From Candidatus Saganbacteria bacterium (GTDB taxonomy: Bacteria; Margulisbacteria; WOR-1; XYC2-FULL-46-14), in NCBI GenBank assembly GCA_013202975.1, contig JABMQY010000012.1, positions 1 to 36,084 on the forward strand: a stretch of DNA of 36,084 nt. Direction: 5' to 3'. Below are positions 7,779 through 15,526 of the stretch, piece by piece. How positions within the stretch are numbered: the first letter of the stretch is position 1; every line of letters begins with the position of its first letter. A program made the position numbers and the translations under genes. Under the pieces are notes generated by a model. The model searched no databases. It was not told the origin of the DNA and worked only from the letters and a program-made list of their open reading frames with translations.

Positions 7779-8357
7779 ATGGGAACGAAGAAAAAAAAGA
7801 AATTGAAAAAAGTTACAAAGGCTAAAAAGAACAAAACAGCAAAAAAGATCAAAGAAATAGGATCGGTTAAGAAAACAGCAACTCTAAGCAAAGGACCAAA
7901 ACAGGTCTTTCTAGGATTGGGAAGCAATGTCGGGGACCGCGAAGAATTTATTGAACAGGCCTGTTTTTTAATTGATAAAATTAAAAATGTAAAAATCATA
8001 AAACGCTCAAGCAATTATGAAACAGAGGCACAACCAGACAGCGACCAACCGGCATTCATTAATGCGGCATTAGAAATTAGAACCGAACTCTCTCCCGCAA
8101 AACTGATGAATGAATTCCAACATATAGAAAGTACTTTGGGGCGGGAGCGAATAGCCGAGTGGAGTCCGCGAACTATTGATATAGATATTCTGTTTTATGA
8201 TAATTTAATAATCAGCGAAGACAACATACAGATCCCCCATCCGCTAGTGCACGAAAGGCTTTTCATACTTGAGCCTTTGAAAGAAATCGCGCCAAATTTC
8301 CAACATCCGGCTTTGGAAAAATCAGTTTTGGACCTCTTTGAAGAGAAAAAAAATTGA
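7779..8357 (+). CDS. folK: 2-amino-4-hydroxy-6-hydroxymethyldihydropteridine diphosphokinase with Lys-rich tail
   Basis: FolK transfers diphosphate from ATP to the pterin, the step just before FolP. The 192-residue protein has LGLGSNVGDR, then PRTIDIDILFYDN with the metal-binding Asp pair, and PHPLVHERLFILEPL. The family is usually about 160 residues. The excess here is an N-terminal tail of about 40 residues with some 20 lysines and no internal Met, so it is part of the natural product. GGAGG lies upstream of the ATG. The end may be altered: after an A8 run near 8346-8353 a different frame continues with protein-like sequence, see the entry at 8338. Confidence 0.9.
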   Translation: MGTKKKKKLKKVTKAKKNKTAKKIKEIGSVKKTATLSKGPKQVFLGLGSNVGDREEFIEQACFLIDKIKNVKIIKRSSNYETEAQPDSDQPAFINAALEIRTELSPAKLMNEFQHIESTLGRERIAEWSPRTIDIDILFYDNLIISEDNIQIPHPLVHERLFILEPLKEIAPNFQHPALEKSVLDLFEEKKN

Positions 8358-8439
8358 GGGCGGACATACTTATGACGACGACCTGCCCGGCTTTAAAAAG
8401 ATTAAAAATGCACTTATTGACGATTACGAAAGGTGGTAG
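8338..8439 (+). other. possible frameshifted C-terminal extension of folK or tiny ORF
   Basis: In the frame displaced from folK, the sequence after the A8 run reads IEGGHTYDDDLPGFKK, then IKNALIDDYERW and TAG at 8437-8439. Composition is strikingly protein-like for what would otherwise be a gap. If the run held seven A's, folK would read straight through and gain about 28 residues, and its stop would overlap the tsaE GTG start, matching the tight overlaps elsewhere in the operon. A TTG at 8338 could alternatively start a 33-residue peptide. Confidence 0.35.
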
Positions 8440-8837
8440 TAACCAGGAATGCTGAAAAAACAAAAGCATTCGGTAAGAAATTAGCAGTATCTTTCAACAA
8501 TAAAAATATAATTGCATTAAGCGGTGATCTTGGGGCCGGTAAAACTACTTTAATTCAGGGGATATGTGAAGGACTAGGAGTAAAAGACTATGTCACCTCC
8601 CCTTCTTTTACACTAATTAACGAATATCATGGCAAATATCCGGTTTTTCATATCGATCTTTACCGATTAGAAATGATTGAACAAATTGAAGAGCTTGGGA
8701 TTGAGGAATATTTTGAAAAAGATGGTATTATAATTATAGAATGGGCAGAAAGAATGAAAAAGCTGCTCCCCCAAAATGCTAAAAGGATAAAAATAGAGAT
8801 AATTGATGAAAATACTAGGAATATCATCTGCAACTAA
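8433..8837 (+). CDS. tsaE: tRNA threonylcarbamoyladenosine synthesis ATPase TsaE
   Basis: TsaE is the ATPase partner of TsaB and TsaD in making the t6A base next to the anticodon of ANN-reading tRNAs. The 134-residue protein has the Walker A motif GDLGAGKTT (Lys37), then TSPSFTLINEY and HIDLYRL, all family signatures. An in-frame stop at 8418-8420 limits the start to the GTG at 8433, and no ATG fits. The 3' end overlaps tsaB by 32 bases. TsaD is not in the window. Confidence 0.93.
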   Translation: MVVTRNAEKTKAFGKKLAVSFNNKNIIALSGDLGAGKTTLIQGICEGLGVKDYVTSPSFTLINEYHGKYPVFHIDLYRLEMIEQIEELGIEEYFEKDGIIIIEWAERMKKLLPQNAKRIKIEIIDENTRNIICN

Positions 8838-9456
8838 GACAATAAGCGTTGGCATTATCGACGGATCACACATAGTAGCTGAGCTTACTTTTTCGGGCCG
8901 GGAAGCCTTCACCGAAAATTTAATTGTCTATATTAAAAAGATTATTGATGAATCTGGAATAACCCCTGAGGGAATCGCAGTATGCGAGGGGCCGGGATCG
9001 TATTCTGGGCTGCGGGGAGGGCTGTCAGTGGCCAAAACACTGGCTCAGGTCCAAAAGCTTAAGGTTGTCGGTGTTTCTACACTCGAAACCATTGCTTATA
9101 ATTTAATTGATATTGAAGGAACGGTTGCTTCCATAACTCACGCTAAAAGCGATGAATTCAATTTTGCACTGTTTGGTATTTCCAAGCGAAATATTCAGAG
9201 ACTAACCGATGATCTGCTAATAAATCAGGAAAAATTGATAGAAAAATTAAACCAAATAAAGGGATCGATCACATTGTGCGGAGAAATAGAAAGATTACCG
9301 GAAATTAGCCACAAAGTTGCGCAAAATAATATTCCAAGAGGAAGTTCGGTAGCTTTTTTGGGGATTCCCAAGTTTATAACAGCTAAAAAGGATTCTTTTT
9401 TCAAACTTAACGCTAAATACTCACACAAACCAAATATCAGAACGTTTTCTAAATAG
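8806..9456 (+). CDS. tsaB: tRNA threonylcarbamoyladenosine synthesis protein TsaB
   Basis: TsaB is the non-catalytic ASKHA-fold partner of TsaD in t6A synthesis. The 216-residue protein starts MKILGISSATKTISVGI and has the hallmark EGPGSYSGLRGGLSVAKTLA. The ATG at 8806 is chosen over the adjacent in-frame TTG at 8803. It overlaps the end of tsaE, so the two are probably translationally coupled. In many bacteria tsaE-tsaB-rimI are consecutive; here an inverted radical SAM gene of about 1.9 kb follows before rimI. Confidence 0.92.
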   Translation: MKILGISSATKTISVGIIDGSHIVAELTFSGREAFTENLIVYIKKIIDESGITPEGIAVCEGPGSYSGLRGGLSVAKTLAQVQKLKVVGVSTLETIAYNLIDIEGTVASITHAKSDEFNFALFGISKRNIQRLTDDLLINQEKLIEKLNQIKGSITLCGEIERLPEISHKVAQNNIPRGSSVAFLGIPKFITAKKDSFFKLNAKYSHKPNIRTFSK

Positions 9457-9488
9457 TATATACTAGGTGTATACTAAGTATGTACTAC
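9454..9488. repeat. three short TATACTA-type repeats between convergent genes
   Basis: The gap between tsaB and the inverted radical SAM gene is built of three imperfect 11-base copies resembling TATRTACTARG and contains the palindrome TAGTATATACTA (9454-9465). A related AGTATATACT occurs at 16030-16039. No hairpin with a T-run is present, so it is not a standard terminator. Confidence 0.35.
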
Positions 9489-11335
9489 TAATCTATCCCT
9501 GTATTTCCTCTAAAAGGAAGAATCGTCTCTGTCTTTAATTCAAGTACTCTCCTCCCAAAGCTTATTTTTGGAGAAGTCACCCTAAACACAGGAAAATCCT
9601 TTAATAATTCAAATGTCATTTTTAGTTGTTCTTCTGTGCAACTATCTTCTTTTATAGCTAACATTAAAGCTTCATCTTCTTCAATTTCAGCTACCGCAGC
9701 AGCCCCTTCTGGAAAACTGACTAGAAAATTATAATCATCTACAAGGCCAAAGCGCCATGGTTCTTGTTTGTTGATAAATAAATTAAAGAGATATTTGGTA
9801 AATTCTTCCGAATTAAAATCCGAAACCCTATAATTATAATAAAGCTCCGATGAAACAACCGGCAACCCATTAATATGTTCAAAAATATTTTCACATAGTT
9901 GATCGGTAAGCCTAAATTTCTCGTCAATAAAAGACTGCATGAGGCCGTCAAAATTAAAATCCGGAAAGTATTTTAACCAGAGTTGTCTGGTTAAATCTCT
10001 CTCGCAACTCCAGATGACAAAAAAGGCAAAATAAAGTTTTCTTAGAAAACCATGAAACAGAGCAGAATCCCACTTCCCAAAAATTTCCTTCACCGTTTTG
10101 GCATTATTAAATGCCGGTTCCTGCCATCCAAGCGCATATCTAGATGATGAAAAAACAGAAAGTTTTCCATTGGTTGAAACCCTGATCGGACTTCTTGACA
10201 AATAGCCCCTGCGGTGACCATAATCTTGTTCATGTTCGCGTAAATGAGCTTGTGGAAAATAAGGATTTTCGAATGCACGACCATCATAAGAAACTCTCTC
10301 AAAGTCATGAGTGTAATCAAAACGTCGTTTATTATCAATATTTGGAAGAATTCTTTTAAGACAAAAGTCATTGAGATACTCAGGCCCAAGACATTGGTTT
10401 GGATTATCTTTATCAGAAAATCTTCTTATACTTGTCCTTTTTAAAGCATTAATTGCATAAGCAAAGCGGTCCGCATATCTGTTTAGCCATTCTTCTACTG
10501 GGTGACCATCTGGATCGGGAAATATCTCCTGGTGGAATAAATGTATAGAAATAACGGTCCCGAGATCCATTCCCCCCATCTTTCTTAATGCTTCTACCCC
10601 ATATGCATCATTTAGCCATACTCCATGAGTAAATTGATTACGCAGTATAATTCCCATACCTTTTAATGTTTTTGCCAAGTCACCATAGTCTGCATTAAAA
10701 CCTTGATCTCTCCATTGCGCAACATCACTGTTAAAATGCAGCTGTAAAACTGTTAGATTGGGAAGGGACCTGGTAAGGCTATCATCAAGCTGAATATCAG
10801 GTTTATTCAAATCGACCAGCTGCTTGATCAGCAACAAAACGGTTGGCAGGGACATAAAGCGCATCCTCTGATTAATTAATATCTCTCCGGTTTCATCGGT
10901 CTCTAATATCCCACAATGCAGGCAATTACAAAAACAACTTGAGGCTATCTGGATTACCGCCCTTGCCTTTCTTCTGTTAAAAGCCGATTTAAATGCCAGA
11001 AACTGTGGATCAAGCAGTGCCTCTTCTTCAAATGGATTGACAAACAACTCAAGTCGGGGCTCTTCAATTGTTGGTAGCAGTAAGGTCATATCTCTTATGT
11101 CCCCAATTAGGGGAACATTAGCATCCAACAGTTGCTTTGCTTCTGTCTGCAATCTATACCCCTCGGCATTTAATATATTCCTATGTCCATACATAGCCCG
11201 ATGTCCTCTTGCAAAGGCAGTTAACTCTTCCACCTGTGCAGCAGGTATTTTACCTTGAAGCATTACAACCTGTGGAGCAATATCCCGGTTTCTTTTGGTG
11301 TATATTTGTTTCGTGGACATTATTTTTATACTCAT
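9488..11335 (-). CDS. radical SAM protein of unknown substrate
   Basis: This is a protein of about 615 residues. The radical SAM cluster motif CX3CX2C is plain in SSCFCNCLHCGIL: Cys134, 138 and 141 from the ATG at 11335, with an extra Cys between. About 130 residues precede the motif, an N-terminal domain I do not recognise. After the barrel, SPIRVSTNGKLSVFSS and a later EIFGKWDSALFHG resemble the post-barrel segment of peptide-acting radical SAM enzymes (xxNGxVxPC, then an eIW helix), but the Cys ligands of a SPASM domain are missing. The last 150 residues are acidic and helical. Candidate starts are GTG 11353, ATG 11335 and ATG 11320. I prefer 11335 because TATATA lies six bases before it, as in other leaderless genes here. 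The gene lies inverted inside tsaB-rimI. Confidence 0.75.
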   Translation of the reverse strand: MSIKIMSTKQIYTKRNRDIAPQVVMLQGKIPAAQVEELTAFARGHRAMYGHRNILNAEGYRLQTEAKQLLDANVPLIGDIRDMTLLLPTIEEPRLELFVNPFEEEALLDPQFLAFKSAFNRRKARAVIQIASSCFCNCLHCGILETDETGEILINQRMRFMSLPTVLLLIKQLVDLNKPDIQLDDSLTRSLPNLTVLQLHFNSDVAQWRDQGFNADYGDLAKTLKGMGIILRNQFTHGVWLNDAYGVEALRKMGGMDLGTVISIHLFHQEIFPDPDGHPVEEWLNRYADRFAYAINALKRTSIRRFSDKDNPNQCLGPEYLNDFCLKRILPNIDNKRRFDYTHDFERVSYDGRAFENPYFPQAHLREHEQDYGHRRGYLSRSPIRVSTNGKLSVFSSSRYALGWQEPAFNNAKTVKEIFGKWDSALFHGFLRKLYFAFFVIWSCERDLTRQLWLKYFPDFNFDGLMQSFIDEKFRLTDQLCENIFEHINGLPVVSSELYYNYRVSDFNSEEFTKYLFNLFINKQEPWRFGLVDDYNFLVSFPEGAAAVAEIEEDEALMLAIKEDSCTEEQLKMTFELLKDFPVFRVTSPKISFGRRVLELKTETILPFRGNTGID

Positions 11336-11378
11336 CCTAACTATATATCGCACAACTGTAGAAAAAATTTCATTACTT

Positions 11379-11408
11379 TTGGCAATTTTTTAGACACAAT
11401 GTTATAAT
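11379..11408 (+). promoter_or_regulatory. rimI promoter, leaderless type
   Basis: TTGGCA at 11379-11384 and a perfect TATAAT at 11403-11408 are 18 bp apart. Only seven bases separate the -10 box from the rimI ATG at 11416, and there is no ribosome binding site. This promoter would be needed because the inverted gene upstream cuts rimI and metH off from the tilS operon promoter. Confidence 0.6.
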
Positions 11409-11415
11409 TTAGCAA

Positions 11416-11844
11416 ATGAGTGAGATCAGTATTAAATTACTAAGTGAAAAAGAATTGCCCGATGTAATTGCCATTGAGAATTTGTCTTTTTCCAGTCCCT
11501 GGAAACCAGAACAATTCATTAAAAATCTTCCCCAATTCTATTGCGCTAAAATAGAGAATAAAATTGTAGGCTTTATCGGGGTTGAAAAAGTACAGGATGA
11601 AGCCCGCGTTATACATATGGCAGTACACCCCATTTATCGAAGAAAAGGGGTAGGAAAAAAATTATTAACTGAATGTTTAAAGTTAAAAGCTAATAAATTC
11701 ATCCTAGAGGTAAGGGAAAGTAATATTGCAGCTCAAAATCTGTACAAATCTTTTGGATTCAATAAGGTTTCCACGAGAAAAGAATACTATAATGATAATA
11801 ACGAAGATGCTTTGATAATGATTTATGAAAAAAAACCTTCTTAA
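11416..11844 (+). CDS. rimI: ribosomal protein S18-alanine N-acetyltransferase-like GNAT enzyme
   Basis: RimI acetylates the N-terminal alanine of ribosomal protein S18. The 142-residue GNAT protein has the acetyl-CoA loop RRKGVGKKLL, then LEVRESNIAAQNLYKSFGF and RKEYYNDNNEDALIM, the standard RimI pattern. RimI often sits beside tsaB, which supports the name, though another N-acetyltransferase role is possible. Its end overlaps the metH start by 20 bases. Confidence 0.88.
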   Translation: MSEISIKLLSEKELPDVIAIENLSFSSPWKPEQFIKNLPQFYCAKIENKIVGFIGVEKVQDEARVIHMAVHPIYRRKGVGKKLLTECLKLKANKFILEVRESNIAAQNLYKSFGFNKVSTRKEYYNDNNEDALIMIYEKKPS

Positions 11845-14230
11845 AGAACTAAAAAGACGAGTACTTGTAATTGATGGCGCAATGGGAACCCTTCTGATGG
11901 AAGGCGGGGTAAAACCAGAGGACAACTTTGACCTTCAAAACCTAAAAAATCCCGAACTGGTAAAATCTATTCACAAATCATATATTGACGCAGGAGCAGA
12001 CATAATTGAAACCAACAGCTTTGGGGCAAACCGGCTTAAGCTGCCATCGGAAAAAGTAAAAGAGGTAAACCAGGCTGCAGTTAGAATAGCCAGGGAGGCC
12101 GCCGGAGATAAAGCTTTTGTCTTTGGATCGGTCGGTCCTCTGGGAAAACTGCTAAAACCGCATGGTGAAGTCTCTTTTGATCAGGCCTATAACGTCTTTG
12201 CCGAGCAGATTAAAGCCTTGGCAGAAGCTTCCGCAGACGCTATTTGTATAGAAACGATCTCTGATATTCAGGAAATGCGGGCAGCCCTGCTGGCAGCAAA
12301 AGACAACGTTAAAATTCCAATTATCTGCAGTATGACCTACGAAAAAGACGGGAAGACAATCTTTGGAACCCCGATAGAAGCGGCTGCAGTAACACTGGAA
12401 TCGCTTGGGGCAGACGTTATCTCACTCAACTGCAGTACCGGCCCCAAAGATATGCAAAAGGTTGCAAAACGACTTCGAAAAACAACCTCTATTCCCATAA
12501 TGGTTATGCCAAATGCAGGTATGCCGGAACTTGTTGATGGAAAAGCCATCTATAAAATGACCCCAGAAATATTCGCAAAACAGGCAGTAGAATTTGCTAA
12601 ATTAGGGGTTTCTATTGTAGGTGGGTGTTGTGGGACAACACCGCAGCACATACGTGCTGTGAAATCCAAAATTGGTAAGGACAGGTTTCAAACCTGTCCC
12701 AACATGCCCCAAAATCCCAAACTATCGTCAAGAACAAAGGTTATAGAAATAGAAAAAGGGAAATTGTTGGTTGTTGGCGAAAGGATTAATCCGACCGGGA
12801 GAAAAGCGTTGAGGGAAGAGATTAAATCAGGGGTCTTTCATACAGTTCGTGAAGAAGCAATTGCACAAACAAAGGCAAAAGCCGATCTTTTGGACATAAA
12901 TATCAGTATTCCCATGGGTGACGATGCCGGAATAATGAAAAAAGCGGTTGATACTGTTCAACAAGCAACCGATCTCCCCCTTTCGATTGACTCACCAAAT
13001 ATTTTGGCACTAGAAAGCGGTCTAAAAGAATTTGCCGGCTGCGCTTTGCTTAATTCTGTGAATGGTAAAAAGGAGAGTCTAAATAAAATCCTGCCTTTAG
13101 CAAAAAGATTTGGTTGTCTTTTGATTGGGCTGTGTCTTGACGATAAAGGGATCCCTAAGACCGTAGCAGAAAAAGTAGCTATTGCCAAAAAGATTATTGA
13201 GGAAGCCGCAAAAGTCGGAATCCCAAAAGAAAATATTCTAATTGATACCTTGGTCATGACTGCGGCAGTATCCGTTGATGAAGCACTCGAGACCTTAAAA
13301 GCCATACCAGAAGTCAAGAAACTTGGCGTTAAAACAATTCTTGGGGTAAGCAATTGTTCCCACGGTCTCCCCTCTCGCTCAAAGGTAAATGCAATCTATC
13401 TTGAGTTGGCAAGGCTGTACGGCCTTGACGCAGCGATCATCGATCCGATAGAGCCAGAGATACACAAGGCCATTGGGAAACCTGCGACTGAACGTCGCGG
13501 TTTCCGTGATTCCTTATTAAAACAATTAAAGGATGAAGTCCAAAAATCATTCAAATTACCAAAAACCGGCAAGATACAATTAAAAAAGAGAGAGATCAAA
13601 CCAGATCTTCCTACAATAAGACAAACTGTAATCGATGGCGATCAGGAATTAACACAAAGCCTGGTTCAGGAAGCATTAAAATCAATTGACCCCCAAAAAA
13701 TAATTAGTAATGCTTTAATTTCCGGAATGGAAGTAGTTGGAAAAAGGTTCTCTAAAAAGGAAATATATCTGCCGCAAGTATTGGTCTCTGCAGAAGCGAT
13801 GAAAAAGGGATTCACTCTTTGTAAAGCAAAGATTCCAAAAGGTGAAATAAAAACTATTGGAAAGATTGCCCTGGCTACCGTACAGGGTGATGTTCATGAT
13901 ATTGGTAAAAACATTGTAAAAATGATGCTCGAGAATCACGGATTTTCTGTCATTGATATGGGAATGGATGTTAAAACAGAAAAGATTATTGAAATTGCCA
14001 AAGCCGAAAAACCGGCTGCAATTGCCCTCTCTGCCCTGCTTACAACTACCATGCTCGAGATGAAGGCTGTTAAAGAGGAACTAAAGAAGATCGGGCTTAA
14101 TATACCCGTTATAATCGGCGGAGCGGTGGTAACCTCTGATTTTGCAAAAGATATTGATGCTTTACACGGGCAGGATGCTGCTGAGGCCGTGACATTGGCA
14201 AAGAAGATTATAACTCTTGCAAATCCATAA
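11825..14230 (+). CDS. metH: cobalamin-dependent methionine synthase, short form without reactivation domain
   Basis: MetH moves a methyl group from methyltetrahydrofolate through cobalamin to homocysteine. The 801-residue protein has three parts. The homocysteine domain (1 to about 290) has zinc ligands Cys203 and Cys268-269. The pterin-binding barrel (about 315-570) includes VVGERINPTGRKAL. The cobalamin module follows from about 600, with GDVHDIGKNIV and cobalt-ligand His691. It stops about 110 residues later, so the C-terminal SAM-binding reactivation domain of E. coli MetH is absent. Similar short forms are known in Thermotoga, where a separate protein does reactivation. The ATG overlaps rimI. 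Its 3' end overlaps the convergent kinase-like gene by 23 bases. FolP and FolK upstream supply folate. Confidence 0.95.
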   Translation: MKKNLLKELKRRVLVIDGAMGTLLMEGGVKPEDNFDLQNLKNPELVKSIHKSYIDAGADIIETNSFGANRLKLPSEKVKEVNQAAVRIAREAAGDKAFVFGSVGPLGKLLKPHGEVSFDQAYNVFAEQIKALAEASADAICIETISDIQEMRAALLAAKDNVKIPIICSMTYEKDGKTIFGTPIEAAAVTLESLGADVISLNCSTGPKDMQKVAKRLRKTTSIPIMVMPNAGMPELVDGKAIYKMTPEIFAKQAVEFAKLGVSIVGGCCGTTPQHIRAVKSKIGKDRFQTCPNMPQNPKLSSRTKVIEIEKGKLLVVGERINPTGRKALREEIKSGVFHTVREEAIAQTKAKADLLDINISIPMGDDAGIMKKAVDTVQQATDLPLSIDSPNILALESGLKEFAGCALLNSVNGKKESLNKILPLAKRFGCLLIGLCLDDKGIPKTVAEKVAIAKKIIEEAAKVGIPKENILIDTLVMTAAVSVDEALETLKAIPEVKKLGVKTILGVSNCSHGLPSRSKVNAIYLELARLYGLDAAIIDPIEPEIHKAIGKPATERRGFRDSLLKQLKDEVQKSFKLPKTGKIQLKKREIKPDLPTIRQTVIDGDQELTQSLVQEALKSIDPQKIISNALISGMEVVGKRFSKKEIYLPQVLVSAEAMKKGFTLCKAKIPKGEIKTIGKIALATVQGDVHDIGKNIVKMMLENHGFSVIDMGMDVKTEKIIEIAKAEKPAAIALSALLTTTMLEMKAVKEELKKIGLNIPVIIGGAVVTSDFAKDIDALHGQDAAEAVTLAKKIITLANP

Positions 14231-15257
14231 TTAAGGCCATCAGATCGTTGGCTGGACACCCTTTTGCAACCAATTGAATACGATTTGTTTTCTTTTTACA
14301 CAAATTTAGAATATCCTCTATAATATTTTTGGATTGTGCCATAATCCTAACTAGTCTATCATCAGTTGGCAAATAACTTGGTTCATATCCTGCAAGAAAA
14401 AAAAGAACAAGAGAAAAGTGGTGAAAGTCATCCTCTTTTGCAGAAATTATGTCATACAATGTACGTGCAAGATCAAGATAGCGTAACCCTGCAACCTGAA
14501 GCGGAGATAATTCTACCGTCTCGATAGCTGTCCCTAAATCAACAATGCGGATTGAGTTTGGAAGATCGTTAAAATCAATTCTAAAATTCCCAAAATGAGG
14601 ATATCTATGTATTAAGCCCATTTCGTGAATAAACCTTAGAATTGCGCCCATCCGCTCCATCGAATAAGAGAAAAAGAGAATCTCATCGTCAATCTTCCTT
14701 CTATTTAGTATTCTTCTAAAATCAAACCGAGCATCCTCTAGCACTGGCATCCCATAAAGGAGAAATCCAACATCTCGGTCTATATGCGAGGGGGGATATT
14801 TGTTAACATGATATTCTCTAAAATATATATCCGAATATTTTCCATATCCCAAAACCGGATCAGCTACCTTAGGCCCCAAACGTTCCGCAATCTCAATTTC
14901 TCGATCAACCTTATCTATAAACATTGTCCCCTCTGGACTATATGAAACCTCACCCCTAACCAATTCTGCTCTATCATTTGCCATAACCGGTACACTCACA
15001 AAACCATTACCACAATGCTCACGCACCTCTCCATCAATATTAGGTCGAGGATTGATTCCTTTAAGCCTTGCTGACAATATTGATGCTATCGGGCTTTCAA
15101 ACGGAACAACATCAGTACGATCAAGTGTATAACACGGCTCGGCAATAACTTTGCGGCATCCTTCTATATCGGTCTTGCTAAGTCTTGCCCCTCGGTCATT
15201 TAAATAGAGCTTGGCAGGGTACGTTCCCCGCAGCTGACGAGTTGATTTGATTTGCAT
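14208..15257 (-). CDS. kinase-fold protein with lost catalytic Asp (pseudokinase-like)
   Basis: This is a 349-residue protein. Residues 115-155 look like a kinase N-lobe with a helix carrying Glu (KVDREIEIAERLGP) and a hinge-like strand. Residues 200-245 match the catalytic core: MGAILRFIHEMGLIHRYPHFGN, then SIRIVDLGTA. In aminoglycoside-kinase-type enzymes the loop is H-G-D-x-H-x-G-N. Here it is HRYPHFGN (217-224), with Tyr219 where the catalytic Asp should be. The metal-binding Asn224 and Asp240 of DLG are kept. The first 110 residues are not recognised. It may bind a nucleotide without ordinary phosphotransfer, or use another chemistry. It lies convergent to metH. The start has no ribosome binding site but a promoter just upstream. 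Confidence 0.6.
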   Translation of the reverse strand: MQIKSTRQLRGTYPAKLYLNDRGARLSKTDIEGCRKVIAEPCYTLDRTDVVPFESPIASILSARLKGINPRPNIDGEVREHCGNGFVSVPVMANDRAELVRGEVSYSPEGTMFIDKVDREIEIAERLGPKVADPVLGYGKYSDIYFREYHVNKYPPSHIDRDVGFLLYGMPVLEDARFDFRRILNRRKIDDEILFFSYSMERMGAILRFIHEMGLIHRYPHFGNFRIDFNDLPNSIRIVDLGTAIETVELSPLQVAGLRYLDLARTLYDIISAKEDDFHHFSLVLFFLAGYEPSYLPTDDRLVRIMAQSKNIIEDILNLCKKKTNRIQLVAKGCPANDLMALIMDLQEL

Positions 15258-15262
15258 GTATA

Positions 15263-15292
15263 AATATCATCGATTGAGAGGAAAAATTTCAA
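15263..15292 (-). promoter_or_regulatory. promoter of the kinase-like gene, leaderless type
   Basis: On the minus strand TTGAAA (15292-15287) and GATATT (15268-15263) are 18 bp apart, and five bases separate the -10 box from the ATG at 15257. No ribosome binding site is seen. Confidence 0.4.
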
Positions 15293-15299
15293 TGAATTT

Positions 15300-15526
15300 T
15301 CTTTAATCGCTGCTTCGCTGATCCTATCGCTGGATAGTGATACTCGCAAGATTTCACAGGATAATGCAATAGCGGATCATACGCTGATCTACTCGGATTA
15401 AGCAGATATAATATCAGCGTAATCTGAAATGATCTGCTTTCTATCTGCGATGTGGATTTATCCAGCGAGATCAGCGATTATCCTTAATCTGCGATGAGAT
15501 CTGAGTGACTTGGCGATTAAAGAATA
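15300..15526. repeat. degenerate ATCTGCGAT / ATCAGCGAT repeat patch
   Basis: The gap holds many imperfect copies of a word of about 9-12 bases on both strands: GCTGATC, ATCAGCG, AATCTGCGAT, GATCTGC, CAGCGAGATCAGCGATTATCC. No gene, promoter or clean hairpin is seen. Similar degenerate text (AATCCGTGT, ATATCCGTGT) occurs at 19381-19430 and forms the end of the methyltransferase gene there. Such low-grade dispersed repeats occur in several uncultured lineages. Confidence 0.5.

Noticed and set aside
8361-8450. Short frame beginning MTTTCPALKRLK after folK
   Set aside because: It has no ribosome binding site, its composition is not protein-like, and a better reading of the same DNA exists in the frame that continues folK.
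9454-9488. Bidirectional terminator between tsaB and the radical SAM gene
   Set aside because: The palindromic words are AT-rich with no stable GC stem or T-run.
15300-15526. CRISPR array
   Set aside because: The repeated words are too short and degenerate and have no regular spacers or exact repeats.
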